Source: Guptibacillus hwajinpoensis
GTDB lineage: Bacteria > Bacillota > Bacilli > Bacillales > Guptibacillaceae
Length of the DNA: 64,000 bases
Reading direction: 5' to 3'
Assembly (NCBI RefSeq): GCF_005144865.1
Contig: NZ_SWFM01000003.1
Span: 248,001 to 312,000, forward strand
Shown here piece by piece: positions 47,606-57,477 of this stretch. The notes beneath the pieces are model-generated. The model did not search any database, was not told where the DNA came from, and worked only from the letters and a program-made list of their open reading frames with translations. The position numbers and the translations under genes were made by a program. The stretch's first letter is position 1; every line of letters begins with the position of its first letter.

Positions 47606-49300
47606 TCATGATTTTATTTGGTTAGCTTGAAGTAATAATTCTCGCGCGTGTTTTTTCGTAAGTTCAGTCATTTCAGCGCCTGAAATCATTCTTCCAAGTT
47701 CTTCAATCTGCTCTTCATCACTTAAATTTCCAACACTTGTCTTCGTCCGACCTTCACCAGTCTCTTCCTTTGAGATATACAAATGATGATCAGCCATTGC
47801 AGCTACTTGAGGAAGGTGAGTAATTACAAGAACTTGAGAACCAGAAGAAAGACGCTGGATTTTCTCAGCCATTGCTTGTGCAACTCTCCCACTTACACCA
47901 GTATCTACTTCATCGAAGATAATTGACGTAATGCCTTGATGCTTTGAAAAGATTGATTTTAAGGCAAGCATGATTCGCGATAGCTCTCCACCAGAGGCTG
48001 TTTTAGATAATTGCTTCAGTGGCTCACCAGGATTAGTTGAAATCATAAAATCGATATCATCTTTTCCAGATTTATGAAACACTTCTTTCTTCTTATCCAA
48101 TTCGTTAAAATGAATCGCAAATTCTGTTTTTTCCATATACAAATCTCTAAGTTCATGATGAATCGCGTCTACAAGGACTCTGGCGACTTTTTTACGAAGA
48201 CCTGTTAAATTGTCGGCCTCAACTGATAAGTCGGCTTTAATACCCTTTAAATTAGATTCAAGCTCATCTACGCGATCTTCTCTATTCACGAGCTCATCCA
48301 CTTCATCTTCAATTGAAGCAGCATATTCAAGAATTTCTTCTACGGATTCACCATATTTCCTTTTAAGAACCTGGATTTCGTTTAATCGTTCTTCTACAAA
48401 ATCTAATCGTGCTGGATCAAACTCAAGTTGATCACGGTATGTATTTAGTTTACCTGCTGTTTCTTCAAGTAAATAATATTGATTCGCAACTTCCTCATGA
48501 TAACTTTTCAGCTCTTCATCAAGATCTGAGACAGATTCAAGCTGAGACATCGCAAGGCCAACCCAATCAAGCCCTTTGTTATCACCATGTAAAGAATGAT
48601 AAACATCCTGAAGAGCCGAAAAAAGCTTCTCAAAATTACCTAAACGCATTTTCTCTTCCATCAGCTCTTCATCTTCATTAGGAGAGAGTTCTGCTTTCGT
48701 GATTTCTTCAAGCTGATACTGAATTAAATCGAGCCTGTGGGCCATTTGCTGTTCATTCTCAGTAAGGTTCCTCATCTGTTGTTGTATCTTTTTATAACGT
48801 TGATATACTTCCCTATATTCAGTTAATGCGGGTCCTATCGATCCATCTCCAAATTGGTCAAGGAGAGACAGATGTTTGTCTGACTGCATGAGGTCCTGAT
48901 GTTCATGTTGTCCATGAATATCTATAAGTGTTTGGCCAATTTCTCTTAGAATCCCAAGCGTTACTAATTTGCCATTAACCCTGCAAATACTTTTGCCTGC
49001 ACTAGAAATATCACGTCGTAATACGACCATATCGTCGGTAAACTCAATCCCTACATCCTCTAGCTTTTGAACTGTAGGATGTTCTGGCTCTATATGAAAT
49101 AATCCTTCAATTTCAGCCTTCTTCGTGCCATATCGAACAAATTCCGCTGAACCTCTGCCACCTACTAGCAGTCCTATTGCATCAATAATAATTGATTTCC
49201 CCGCACCCGTTTCGCCAGTAAGAACCGTCAAACCGCGTTCAAATGAAACGGTAATCGCTTCTATAATCGCAAAATTACGAATGGATAGTTCGGCTAACAT
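47606..49300 (-). CDS. recN: DNA repair ATPase RecN
   Basis: A 564-residue SMC-like ATPase for double-strand break repair. Walker A is [13 protein letters not shown]; two long coiled coils span about residues 160-370; the signature [13 protein letters not shown] and Walker [14 protein letters not shown] are near the end. It follows argR with 32 bp and shares its direction. Confidence 0.96.
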   Translation of the reverse strand: MLAELSIRNFAIIEAITVSFERGLTVLTGETGAGKSIIIDAIGLLVGGRGSAEFVRYGTKKAEIEGLFHIEPEHPTVQKLEDVGIEFTDDMVVLRRDISSAGKSICRVNGKLVTLGILREIGQTLIDIHGQHEHQDLMQSDKHLSLLDQFGDGSIGPALTEYREVYQRYKKIQQQMRNLTENEQQMAHRLDLIQYQLEEITKAELSPNEDEELMEEKMRLGNFEKLFSALQDVYHSLHGDNKGLDWVGLAMSQLESVSDLDEELKSYHEEVANQYYLLEETAGKLNTYRDQLEFDPARLDFVEERLNEIQVLKRKYGESVEEILEYAASIEDEVDELVNREDRVDELESNLKGIKADLSVEADNLTGLRKKVARVLVDAIHHELRDLYMEKTEFAIHFNELDKKKEVFHKSGKDDIDFMISTNPGEPLKQLSKTASGGELSRIMLALKSIFSKHQGITSIIFDEVDTGVSGRVAQAMAEKIQRLSSGSQVLVITHLPQVAAMADHHLYISKEETGEGRTKTSVGNLSDEEQIEELGRMISGAEMTELTKKHARELLLQANQIKS

Positions 49301-49332
49301 ATTCTCCCACCTTCAAAGATCATCGTTCTGTC

Positions 49333-49782
49333 TTAAAGCATATCAATAAAGCGTTGGGATAGCATAGGAGCGGCTTCTGCACTCTTACAGATAATTAGAA
49401 TGGTGTCGTCCCCACTTATGTTCCCCATAATCTCTTCCCAATCAAGGTTATCAATTAACGCACCGATTGCATTAGCATTACCCGGAAGCGTTTTCATAAC
49501 AATAAGATGATCCGCATGATCGATACTAATAAAAGCATCGGTTAATGTTCTTTTTAGCTTCTGCAATGGGTTAAAGCGTTGATCAGCCGGAAGACTGTAT
49601 TTATACCTTCCGTCTATTGTCGGTACTTTAACAAGATGCAACTCTTTTATATCTCTTGAAACCGTTGCTTGCGTTACATTGAACCCTGCACTTTTGAGAC
49701 TATATACGAGTTCATCTTGAGTTTCAACATCTTGATTAGCTATTAATTCACGAATTTTGATGTGACGTTGCCCTTTATTCAT
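49333..49782 (-). CDS. argR: Arginine repressor ArgR/AhrC
   Basis: A 149-residue hexameric arginine-sensing regulator. An N-terminal winged helix (residues 1-70; [32 protein letters not shown]) and the C-terminal oligomer/arginine domain ([22 protein letters not shown]) are complete. It represses arginine synthesis and activates catabolism. The order tlyA-argR-recN-spoIVB-spo0A is the usual one. Confidence 0.96.
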   Translation of the reverse strand: MNKGQRHIKIRELIANQDVETQDELVYSLKSAGFNVTQATVSRDIKELHLVKVPTIDGRYKYSLPADQRFNPLQKLKRTLTDAFISIDHADHLIVMKTLPGNANAIGALIDNLDWEEIMGNISGDDTILIICKSAEAAPMLSQRFIDML

Positions 49783-49857
49783 AGTAAAACCTCCAGAAAT
49801 TCCGGTAAGTAAATTGTGACAGCCTTATTATATAGCCCTATCCTACTTTTGTATAGG

Positions 49858-49875
49858 CATTCATAAATATTCACA
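49858..49875 (-). promoter_or_regulatory. Candidate ARG box ahead of argR
   Basis: On the minus strand TGTGAATATTTATGAATG follows the pattern of the Gram-positive ARG box (TNTGNATWWWWATNCANA) with two differences. It lies some 75-95 bp upstream of the argR start. Confidence 0.4.
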
Positions 49876-49941
49876 TCTATGAGTACTAAAAAACTTGCCC
49901 TATATAAGATAGTAAAAAGTGGATTATCATTACGTAAGTAG

Positions 49942-49967
49942 AAAAAAAGGACACACATGGTGTATCC
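49942..49967 (-). terminator. Terminator after tlyA
   Basis: On the minus strand GGATACAC and GTGTGTCC pair around CAT and are followed by seven T residues. Confidence 0.8.
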
Positions 49968-49969
49968 TT

Positions 49970-50776
49970 TTAAAACTCTTGATGCGCTCGCTCTACAACT
50001 TCTTCTGGATCCGGAACATCTTCAGTCAACATCTCTTGTTTCCAGCCAAGATGAAGAAGAAATTCGATATTACCTTCACCACCGGTGATTGGAGAATAAG
50101 AAAGTCCATTGATCTGATAGCCTTCCCGAGTCGCAAAATTCATCATCTCTTTCAAAACACGAAGATGTACTTTCTTATCACGAACAATACCTTTTTTACC
50201 TACTTCTCCCCGACCAGCTTCGAATTGAGGTTTCACAAGCGCGACTACCTCGCCGTTTTCTTTAAGTACTCCTTTAAGGACAGGTAAAATTAATTTCAAT
50301 GAAATAAAGGACACATCAATTGTCGCTAGATCCGGTAAACCTTTATCAAAATCCTCTTTTACAGAATAACGAAAGTTGGTTCTTTCTTTCACAACTACTC
50401 GGTCATCAACGCGAAGTTTCCACGCTAACTGATTGTATCCTACGTCTAAAGCATAAACGAGTGTTGCGCCATTTTGTAATGCACAATCTGTAAAGCCTCC
50501 TGTAGAAGAACCTATATCGAGTACAACTTTGTTTTCAGGTTCAAGCGAGAAAACCTCAATCGCTTTTTCGAGCTTTAATCCACCACGTCCAACATAACGT
50601 AATGTGTCGCCCTTTATCTGAAGCGTTATATCTTCATTTACTTTCATGCCAGGCTTGTCCATTCTCTCTGTTTCGGAGAACACGAGACCAGCCATAATGG
50701 CTCTCTTTGCTTTTTCTCTTGTATCGATTAGCCCACGATTCACAAGAATTACATCAAGTCTTTCTTTTTTTGCCAT
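49970..50776 (-). CDS. tlyA: TlyA-type rRNA methyltransferase / S4 protein
   Basis: A 268-residue two-domain protein: an S4 RNA-binding domain at residues 4-65 (ERLDVILVNRGLIDTREKAK) and a FtsJ-like SAM-dependent methyltransferase domain (VVLDIGSSTGGFTDCALQNGA). In other bacteria TlyA 2'-O-methylates rRNA; the Bacillus protein (YqxC) is less studied. It begins six bases after dxs and is probably translated from the same message. Confidence 0.92.
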   Translation of the reverse strand: MAKKERLDVILVNRGLIDTREKAKRAIMAGLVFSETERMDKPGMKVNEDITLQIKGDTLRYVGRGGLKLEKAIEVFSLEPENKVVLDIGSSTGGFTDCALQNGATLVYALDVGYNQLAWKLRVDDRVVVKERTNFRYSVKEDFDKGLPDLATIDVSFISLKLILPVLKGVLKENGEVVALVKPQFEAGRGEVGKKGIVRDKKVHLRVLKEMMNFATREGYQINGLSYSPITGGEGNIEFLLHLGWKQEMLTEDVPDPEEVVERAHQEF

Positions 50777-50782
50777 GCTCTT

Positions 50783-52675
50783 TTATGCCCTCTTTTGTTT
50801 TGCTGGTATCATTTTCTTTGCTTTAGCAGCAATTTCGGTTGGTGTTAATCCAATTTCCTTGAGTAGCTCATTTACACTACCGTGCTCAATATACGTATCT
50901 GGAATACCCATTCTTTGAATGGTCCCATGTTGATAGCCACTATCGTTCACATATTCTAAGACAGCACTACCAAAGCCTCCTTGAAGAATAGCTTCTTCAA
51001 CAGTAAGCATTGGAATACCTTCCTCCATCAATTCAGCCATCATCAACTCATCAAGAGGTTTAATGAATCGCGCATTGATGACCCGTGCAGATATACCTTC
51101 TTTTTCAAGAATATCAGCAGCCTTTAATAAGTCCTGAAGCGTTGGACCAAATGAAAGTAGTGCTACATCTTTACCTTCACGAATAATCTCCCAAGTACCA
51201 ATAGGGATCTCTTTAAGCTCTTTATCCATTTGTATACCTATACCATTTCCTCTTGGATAACGAACGGCAATTGGTCCTTGATTATATTGAAGACTAGTAT
51301 ACACCATATGCTGAAGCTCATTCTCGTCTTTCGCCATCATCAAGACCATATTAGGCATATGACGAAGGAATGAGACATCAAAGACTCCTTGATGTGTTTC
51401 ACCGTCAGCACCGACTAAACCTGATCGGTCAATCGCAAGAAACACGTTTAAATTCTGTCGACAAACATCATGAACTAACTGATCATATGCTCGTTGTAAA
51501 AACGTTGAATAAATGGATAAAACAGGCTTGAGTTCTTGGGTAGCTAGGCCGGCTGCCATGGTAGTAGCATGTTGCTCGGCAATCCCAACATCAAAAAGCC
51601 TCTCAGGGAATTGTTTCTCAAATCCTTCCCACTTTGATCCAACGGTCATAGCAGGTGTAATTACAGATATACGATCATCATCTTCCGCTAACTTCCGAAC
51701 AGTTTCACTCACAACCTTGCTGTAGCCTGGTGCCGCAACTTTTGGTTTAATCTGCTCTCCTGCTTCGATTTTATATGGGCTTACTCCATGCCATACGCCA
51801 ATCTCATCGCTTTCTGCAGGGTGATAACCTTTACCTTTTTTCGTAAGAACATGGATCAAGACTGGTCCTTTTGTTTTCTTAGCATATTTAATGTTTTCCA
51901 TTAATGCTTCAACGTCGTGACCATCAACAGGTCCAAGATACGTAAAACCGAGTTCTTCGAAGAAAATACCCGATACTAGTAAATACTTTAGTGCATCCTT
52001 CACCCTCTCAGCAGTAGAGGCCAAAGCACCACCAAATGCCGGGATCTTCTTCAGTAAGTATTCAAGTTCTTCTTTCGCTTTATGATATTTCCCAGCAGTG
52101 CGAAGTTTCCCTAATACATTATGAAGAGCACCAACGTTAGGAGCTATTGACATTTCATTGTCGTTTAGAATGACAAGCATATCCTTCTGCTCATGACCAA
52201 TGTGGTTTAGAGCTTCTAATGCCATACCGCCAGTTAGAGCTCCGTCACCGATAATTGCTACAACGCTCTCATCAGTCCCCTTCATATCACGTGCTGCTGC
52301 CATACCCATTGCTGCAGATAAGGAAGTCGAGCTATGTCCAGTTTCCCAAACATCATGAACGCTTTCATTACGCTTAGGGAACCCACAAAGTCCTTTGTAC
52401 TTTCGCAATGTATCAAATCTTGAAGCTCTACCCGTTAAGATTTTGTGGACATAAGCTTGATGGCCAACATCCCATATGAACTTATCTTTTGGGCTATCAA
52501 AAATTTTGTGTAGTACAATCGTAAGCTCGACCACGCCCAAATTTGGACCCAGATGACCTCCAGTTTCGGATAATTTATTAATTAGAAAACATCTAATTTC
52601 TTCCGCAAGTTCGGTCATTTCATTAGTATCATAATTTTTCAGGAATTTTGGACTATCGATTTTTTCTAAATCCAT
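50783..52675 (-). CDS. dxs: 1-deoxy-D-xylulose-5-phosphate synthase
   Basis: A 630-residue transketolase-like enzyme that joins pyruvate and glyceraldehyde-3-phosphate in the first step of the MEP isoprenoid pathway. The thiamine motif [15 protein letters not shown], the early [19 protein letters not shown], the [13 protein letters not shown] catalytic region and the [15 protein letters not shown] tract are intact. It is 18 bp behind oapA and shares an operon with ispA upstream. Confidence 0.97.
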   Translation of the reverse strand: MDLEKIDSPKFLKNYDTNEMTELAEEIRCFLINKLSETGGHLGPNLGVVELTIVLHKIFDSPKDKFIWDVGHQAYVHKILTGRASRFDTLRKYKGLCGFPKRNESVHDVWETGHSSTSLSAAMGMAAARDMKGTDESVVAIIGDGALTGGMALEALNHIGHEQKDMLVILNDNEMSIAPNVGALHNVLGKLRTAGKYHKAKEELEYLLKKIPAFGGALASTAERVKDALKYLLVSGIFFEELGFTYLGPVDGHDVEALMENIKYAKKTKGPVLIHVLTKKGKGYHPAESDEIGVWHGVSPYKIEAGEQIKPKVAAPGYSKVVSETVRKLAEDDDRISVITPAMTVGSKWEGFEKQFPERLFDVGIAEQHATTMAAGLATQELKPVLSIYSTFLQRAYDQLVHDVCRQNLNVFLAIDRSGLVGADGETHQGVFDVSFLRHMPNMVLMMAKDENELQHMVYTSLQYNQGPIAVRYPRGNGIGIQMDKELKEIPIGTWEIIREGKDVALLSFGPTLQDLLKAADILEKEGISARVINARFIKPLDELMMAELMEEGIPMLTVEEAILQGGFGSAVLEYVNDSGYQHGTIQRMGIPDTYIEHGSVNELLKEIGLTPTEIAAKAKKMIPAKQKRA

Positions 52676-52693
52676 GGGATTTCCTCCCCTTCT

Positions 52694-53302
52694 TTATTTC
52701 GATTTACGGTTGCCTTTTTTCTTTTTAGATTGATTGCCTACCATTTTAATTTTAAATGTTTTTTCAACATAATAAAGGAACCGACCTACTTGAAAGATGA
52801 TTCCTGTAGAGAAGTGGATGGCAAACGTTTTACCGAGTGCTTTTCCCCCTACTGTTAATGCAGCAATTACACTTGTAAATACTACTGATATTATATATTG
52901 AAACATTGATCCATCACTATGTCCAAGTTGAAGCGTCAATTGCACTACAACAGTTGCAGAGGCTGTACCACTTATAATACCCGAAATGTCTCCAATCACA
53001 TCATTACAAAAGCTAGCTACGCGATCTGCGTTTCGAGTAACAAAGATAGCATGCTTTGCTCCAGTAAGTCGTTCGGCAGCCATTGCATGGAAAGGTACTT
53101 CATTTGCAGCTGTTGATGCTACACCTATTGTATCAAAGAAAATACCAATAAGAACGATCATAAGAACAACAAACATTCCAAGTGCCCACGAAACCCCACT
53201 CAATACTGCTGTTGATATAATTGAAAAAATAGCCGCTAACACAAGTGTGATAACGGCAATAGCTAAACTCCAGTTTATGGATTTTGATACGGAAGCTTTC
53301 AT
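52694..53302 (-). CDS. oapA: OLE-associated membrane protein OapA
   Basis: A 202-residue DUF21-like integral membrane protein with four helices (about 11-31, 37-57, 104-125 and 133-152) and a very basic tail (KKKKGNRKSK). The DVIGD motif at residues 101-105 fits the DxxxD described for OapA, the protein that binds OLE RNA and takes it to the membrane in B. halodurans. It lies directly behind the OLE RNA gene and ahead of dxs, the published arrangement. The start is behind AAGGAG. Cellular roles reported for the complex concern alcohol, cold and magnesium stress; here that is inferred. Confidence 0.88.
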   Translation of the reverse strand: MKASVSKSINWSLAIAVITLVLAAIFSIISTAVLSGVSWALGMFVVLMIVLIGIFFDTIGVASTAANEVPFHAMAAERLTGAKHAIFVTRNADRVASFCNDVIGDISGIISGTASATVVVQLTLQLGHSDGSMFQYIISVVFTSVIAALTVGGKALGKTFAIHFSTGIIFQVGRFLYYVEKTFKIKMVGNQSKKKKGNRKSK

Positions 53303-53429
53303 ATCTACTCCTTGTCCATTATATAATCACATAAAAATAGGTGTTCAACTAACAGGTATTCAAAGGGTCAGTCATCAGTCAAATGCCCCCTGTTCCCTGT
53401 CAGTCGAACAACCCTGTTGTCGTATGTAG

Positions 53430-54035
53430 TGAAGAGTGGTCACTTAAAGAGTAAAGACTGCGGCTTAGGTCCAGTAGGTTTTCCCAGATCGATACCTGAA
53501 CGTCGCCATTCAGGCGGTTTCCCTTTACATCAATCTTAGCGTAGTCACCATTCGCTAGACTGGATTACCACTTAGTCCGCACTATAATCCCCTTTAAGTG
53601 TCACTCGGAACAGTCTAGGAGTTTTCCTCAACAGTTCCACACATTCCCTAGCCTCTTTTGCAGAGCAGATTTCATATGGGTGGTAGGAAATAAACTGCCG
53701 GCCGAGCTGCAAATTTCCAATAATCCATAATCCCCTCTAGCTCCACTCAAGGCAGGCTACGCTGTTCAACTGCGTTCCCATGCAGCTGAAACAGGTTCAT
53801 ACCCCAATTCATAGCAGGCAGCGTTAACCGCTCTGCTACAAGAATGGGCCTCCGCGGAAGCAGGGTCAACGCCCACATGCCTTTGTGGATCGCCCTGCGA
53901 CCTTAACTCCCAGCATCGACCCAAGTCTGGGCGACTCAAGCCAACACCAGGAACTTCATCGATGTGCCCTATGGCGGATTTTTAGGCCCGCCTTCAGAAA
54001 TGGCGAACTGACTAGAATACTGCACCACTCTAGCT
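53430..54035 (-). ncRNA. ole: OLE RNA (ornate large extremophilic RNA)
   Basis: A gene-free but highly structured stretch of about 605 nt between ispA and oapA. Its two ends pair perfectly over eight bases (AGAGTGGT near 54031-54024 and ACCACTCT near 53440-53433). Internal hairpins include GGCGG/CCGCC around CCTAAAAAT, CCCA/TGGG, and GCAGGG/CCCTGC. GC content is higher than in the surrounding genes. Position, length, partner protein and host type match OLE RNA, first seen in B. halodurans. The ends are approximate. No open frame of credible coding quality covers it. Confidence 0.92.
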
Positions 54036-54041
54036 TAACTT

Positions 54042-54070
54042 ATTATACCATATGATATAGTAATCCTCAA
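54042..54070 (-). promoter_or_regulatory. Sigma-A promoter of the OLE RNA
   Basis: On the minus strand TTGAGG (54070-54065), a 17-bp spacer and TATAAT (54047-54042). The -35 box starts eight bases after the ispA stop codon. The predicted start at about 54035 coincides with the closing stem of the RNA. Confidence 0.78.
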
Positions 54071-54077
54071 TTATGTG

Positions 54078-54959
54078 TTAATGATCACGTTCGACAATAA
54101 ATTTTGCGATTGATTGAAGTCTATCATGATTAATTCCTGAAGCAGATAGATACTTTAGAGCTTCTTCGAAATGGAACGTAAGCTTTTCCTTTGCCCCTTC
54201 TAACGTAAGGAGCTTTGGATATGTGCTCTTGTCATTATTCTCATCGCTTCCTGGGAGTTTACCGATTTTGTCCTGATCGCCTTCTACATCAAGAATATCG
54301 TCACTAATCTGGAAAGAAAGACCCATATGCTCTCCAAACTTTTTTAGATGAGAACGTTGTGAGTCATCAGCATTTGCGATAATAGCACCTGCAAGTACGG
54401 AAAACACGAGGAGTTTACCAGTTTTATGATGGTGGATATATTCAAGTTTCTCAAGCGTTAACTCCTGCTTTTCTCCATCTAAATCAGCCATCTGCCCCCC
54501 AACCATACCACCCGGTCCAGCAGAATTTGCAAGAAGCTTAACGATTTCCACTTTCTGATCACTTGTAAGGGATGAGTCAGCAATAATTTCGAAGCTCTGG
54601 GTTAACAAGGCATCTCCTGAAAGAATCGCTGCTGCCTCACCAAACACTTTATGGTTTGTAGGCTTACCTCGTCTTAAGTCATCGTCATCCATAGCTGGTA
54701 GATCATCATGAATAAGAGAATATGTATGAATCATTTCAACTGCACACGCTGTAGGAATAGCTTTCTCGATCGGCTGACCAAACGCTTCTACAGTAGCAAG
54801 CATAAGAATCGGTCGAATTCTCTTTCCACCTGCTTGAATGGAGTAGATCATGGCTTCTTTAAGCGTATCAGGCATTTCAACTTTTTCGATAAATAGCGGA
54901 AGCTCTTTGTCTATCAGTTTCTTGCAAGTGTTCATATAAGAGGTTAGGTCAGAGATCAC
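54078..54959 (-). CDS. ispA: Farnesyl diphosphate synthase
   Basis: A 293-residue trans-prenyltransferase that makes farnesyl diphosphate from IPP and DMAPP. First Asp-rich motif [20 protein letters not shown], second [19 protein letters not shown] near residue 48 binds substrate. The start codon is GTG and overlaps the xseB stop by four bases (GTGA), which implies coupled translation. OLE RNA follows. Confidence 0.96.
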   Translation of the reverse strand: MISDLTSYMNTCKKLIDKELPLFIEKVEMPDTLKEAMIYSIQAGGKRIRPILMLATVEAFGQPIEKAIPTACAVEMIHTYSLIHDDLPAMDDDDLRRGKPTNHKVFGEAAAILSGDALLTQSFEIIADSSLTSDQKVEIVKLLANSAGPGGMVGGQMADLDGEKQELTLEKLEYIHHHKTGKLLVFSVLAGAIIANADDSQRSHLKKFGEHMGLSFQISDDILDVEGDQDKIGKLPGSDENNDKSTYPKLLTLEGAKEKLTFHFEEALKYLSASGINHDRLQSIAKFIVERDH

Positions 54960-55192
54960 ACTTCATCCTCCTGAACAGAGAAGCGTTTAATTTCACCGTT
55001 CTCTTCCACAATCTGATCCATCTTTCCTTCAACTGATTTGAGCTTCTCGTGACAAATATTAGATAAGTTCATTCCTTCCTGGAATAAAGAGATCGCTTTT
55101 TCAAGCGGAACATTTCCTTCTTCTAGCGCACCTACGATTTGCTCAAGTTTTTGCATCGCTTCTTCAAATGTTACATTCTCATTTTTCTCCAT
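54956..55192 (-). CDS. xseB: Exonuclease VII small subunit
   Basis: A 78-residue helical-hairpin subunit. It joins XseA to form exonuclease VII, which degrades single-stranded [36 protein letters not shown] has the family pattern. The start at 55192 (MEKNENVTF) is preceded by GAGGAG that lies in the end of xseA; a GTG at 55201 overlapping the xseA stop is an alternative. Confidence 0.94.
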   Translation of the reverse strand: MEKNENVTFEEAMQKLEQIVGALEEGNVPLEKAISLFQEGMNLSNICHEKLKSVEGKMDQIVEENGEIKRFSVQEDEV

Positions 55193-56537
55193 TCGAGTCA
55201 CTCTCCTCTAATCCCCAAACATGGCAATCTATTTTTCCATCTGTCATCTCAACCTTTAGAACATCGCCAGGTTGAACCTGCTTAACAGATTTAATGAGTT
55301 CTTCTTCTTTATATGCAAGGCTGTAACCACGCTCCATCACCTTTAGAGGACTCAGAGCATTTAACTTGCCCGCAAACATTGAAAAATCGCGCTGTTTCCC
55401 ATGCAATACTCGTTGCATTTCTTTATGCAAAGATACTTTTATTTCATTCAGTTCTTGAGCTGATTCTTTCAATAAACGATTTGGATGCTGTTTAACGAGT
55501 TGTTTATGGTTTCGATCTACTCGTTCACCGGTATAAGCTAGTAGCCTTTTCATCGTCTTCTGAAGACGATCAACCTGGAGGTCAAGCTCTTGCTCTTTTT
55601 GTCTCATAAGTTGATTTGGATAGCGAAAAGCATAAGATTTCTGCAAGTTAGACAAACGTTCTCGCTCTGAAAGTTGCTTCTCTCTCATAGCTCTCAAAAG
55701 TCTATGTACTCTCTGATCCAATCGTTCTTTCAGTTCAACAATGCTAGGAACAGCTAGTTCTGCAGCACCTGTAGGTGTTGGCGCTCTTAGGTCAGCTACA
55801 AAATCAGCAATCGTAAAGTCTGTTTCATGACCAACAGCTGAAATAATTGGTACACGAGAGCTAGCTATACTTCTTGCTACCTCTTCTTCATTAAAAGCCC
55901 AAAGTTCTTCAATAGACCCTCCGCCACGTCCAACAATTAATACATCAATCATATTCATTGCGTTCGCCATTTCAATCGCCTGTACGATTGAGCTTTTCGC
56001 ACTATTCCCCTGCACAAGAACAGGGAATACAGTTATCCTAGCTGCAGGATAACGTCTCTTTATAGTTGTGAATATGTCCCGAATTGCTGCACCAGTAGGG
56101 GAAGTAATAACACCGATTTCTGTAGGATAGCGTGGGATTGGTTGTTTAAGGTCTTCAGAAAACAATCCTTCAAACTCGAGCTTGCGCTTCAGTTCTTCAT
56201 AAGCGAGGTATAAGTTTCCTATACCATCAGGCTGCATTTCCTTTGCATAAAGCTGATATTGCCCGTATGGCTCAAAAACCGAAATTTCTCCTCGGATTAA
56301 AACTTTCATACCATTCTCTGGCTTAAACTTCATATGACGGTTATTCCCTGCGAACATAACCGCCTGAACACGAGATTTATCATCTTTCACTGTAAAATAA
56401 AGATGACCTCTATTATGAAGCTTAACATTAGATAATTCACCACGGAGCCATACATCTTGAAGTGCAGGTTCATTATCAATCATCCGCTTAACGTGTCTCG
56501 TTAACGCGGTCACCGATATGTAGCGATCTGCTTTCAC
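55179..56537 (-). CDS. xseA: Exonuclease VII large subunit
   Basis: A 452-residue nuclease. OB-fold domain at residues 5-100 ([20 protein letters not shown]), catalytic domain with [29 protein letters not shown] and [25 protein letters not shown], then long coiled-coil helices and a terminal segment [12 protein letters not shown]. It follows nusB by 20 bp, where folD would lie in B. subtilis. Confidence 0.96.
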   Translation of the reverse strand: MKADRYISVTALTRHVKRMIDNEPALQDVWLRGELSNVKLHNRGHLYFTVKDDKSRVQAVMFAGNNRHMKFKPENGMKVLIRGEISVFEPYGQYQLYAKEMQPDGIGNLYLAYEELKRKLEFEGLFSEDLKQPIPRYPTEIGVITSPTGAAIRDIFTTIKRRYPAARITVFPVLVQGNSAKSSIVQAIEMANAMNMIDVLIVGRGGGSIEELWAFNEEEVARSIASSRVPIISAVGHETDFTIADFVADLRAPTPTGAAELAVPSIVELKERLDQRVHRLLRAMREKQLSERERLSNLQKSYAFRYPNQLMRQKEQELDLQVDRLQKTMKRLLAYTGERVDRNHKQLVKQHPNRLLKESAQELNEIKVSLHKEMQRVLHGKQRDFSMFAGKLNALSPLKVMERGYSLAYKEEELIKSVKQVQPGDVLKVEMTDGKIDCHVWGLEESDSNGEK

Positions 56538-56557
56538 AACAATCCCTCCTGCCTGAC

Positions 56558-56944
56558 TTAGCTTTTTTGCATAATCTTAGAGAGAACGCCGTTAACAAAA
56601 CGTCCGGATTCTTCTCCTCCGAACAGCTTTGCTAGTTCAACAGCTTCATTTAAACTAACATTAACTGGTATATCATCTCTTATGACCATTTCGTACGAAG
56701 CCATACGAAGAACAGAGCGATCGACATTCCCAATTCTACTAAAACTCCAGTTAACAAGATTTTCTTTAATTACTTCATCAATTTTCTCGAGGTTTTCAAG
56801 CGTTCCGAAGACAAGCTCAGATAGAAACTCGTCACCTTCTCCCTCACTTAATACGTGCTCTAGCGCCTCACGTGGATCGGTGTCTGTTACATCTATTTGA
56901 AACAATACCTGGATGGCTTTTTCTCTTGCATGTCTTCTTTTCAT
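56558..56944 (-). CDS. nusB: Transcription antitermination factor NusB
   Basis: A 128-residue all-helical RNA-binding protein. With NusE (S10) it binds boxA of rRNA transcripts. RRHAREKAIQVLFQIDVT at the N-terminus and EAVELAKLFGGEESGRFVNGVLSKI at the C-terminus are hallmarks. It lies 127 bp behind the asp23-like gene, across a terminator, so a separate promoter is likely. Confidence 0.96.
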   Translation of the reverse strand: MKRRHAREKAIQVLFQIDVTDTDPREALEHVLSEGEGDEFLSELVFGTLENLEKIDEVIKENLVNWSFSRIGNVDRSVLRMASYEMVIRDDIPVNVSLNEAVELAKLFGGEESGRFVNGVLSKIMQKS

Positions 56945-57043
56945 TGCTATACTCCTTTTACGCTTATATTGCTATACCAATTGATAATAGCATATTGTAG
57001 CAGACAAATACAGGTTTTCCACTGTTCAATTCTATTCTGCAAA

Positions 57044-57075
57044 TTAAAAAGCAGAGGGAAAGCCCCCCTGCTTAT
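57044..57075 (-). terminator. Terminator after the Asp23-like gene
   Basis: On the minus strand AAGCAGGGGGG pairs with CCCTCTGCTT across CTTT and ends in TTTTT. Confidence 0.75.
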
Positions 57076-57467
57076 TCTTCGTTTTCCTGCTCTTTTTTAT
57101 CAAATGTAATGCCAACCACGCTGACGTTAACTGCACTAATTTCGAGAGCAGTCATAGTAAGTAGAGCCTGACGAATGTTTTCTTGTACTTTTTCACAAAC
57201 TTCTGGGATTGATAATCCGTAGCTTACCACCACATATGCATCAAGTATAATCCCATCTTCATCTAGCTCAACCTTGACGCCCTTTCGATGATCTTTACGA
57301 CCAAAGCGTTCGACGACACCCGAAGCGAAATTACCTCTCATTTCAGCTACCCCGTCTACTTCAGACGCTGCGATGCTACCAATGACTTCGATAACTTCTG
57401 GAGAAATTTCGACTTTTCCAAGTCCAGTATCGTGCTCTTCCATTTCAAATGATTGAAGTTCATTCAT
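57072..57467 (-). CDS. Asp23/Gls24 family protein (YqhY)
   Basis: A 131-residue cytosolic protein with the Asp23 domain (GKVEISPEVIEVIGSIAASEV, VKVELDEDGIILDAYVVVSYGL, NVSVVGITFD). In B. subtilis YqhY forms a conserved operon with accBC and affects acetyl-CoA carboxylase activity. Here it is directly behind accC (ten bases). The start at 57467 follows GAGGTG by six bases; a GTG three codons earlier is possible. Confidence 0.92.
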   Translation of the reverse strand: MNELQSFEMEEHDTGLGKVEISPEVIEVIGSIAASEVDGVAEMRGNFASGVVERFGRKDHRKGVKVELDEDGIILDAYVVVSYGLSIPEVCEKVQENIRQALLTMTALEISAVNVSVVGITFDKKEQENEE

Positions 57468-57477
57468 TTTGAACACC

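Noticed and set aside
52919..53429. Plus-strand open frames over oapA and the spacer
   Set aside because: They are antisense to oapA, lack ribosome sites and match no family.
53430..54035. rRNA fragment or tRNA cluster in the gap after ispA
   Set aside because: No rRNA landmark, cloverleaf or CCA end is present; structure and neighbours fit OLE RNA.
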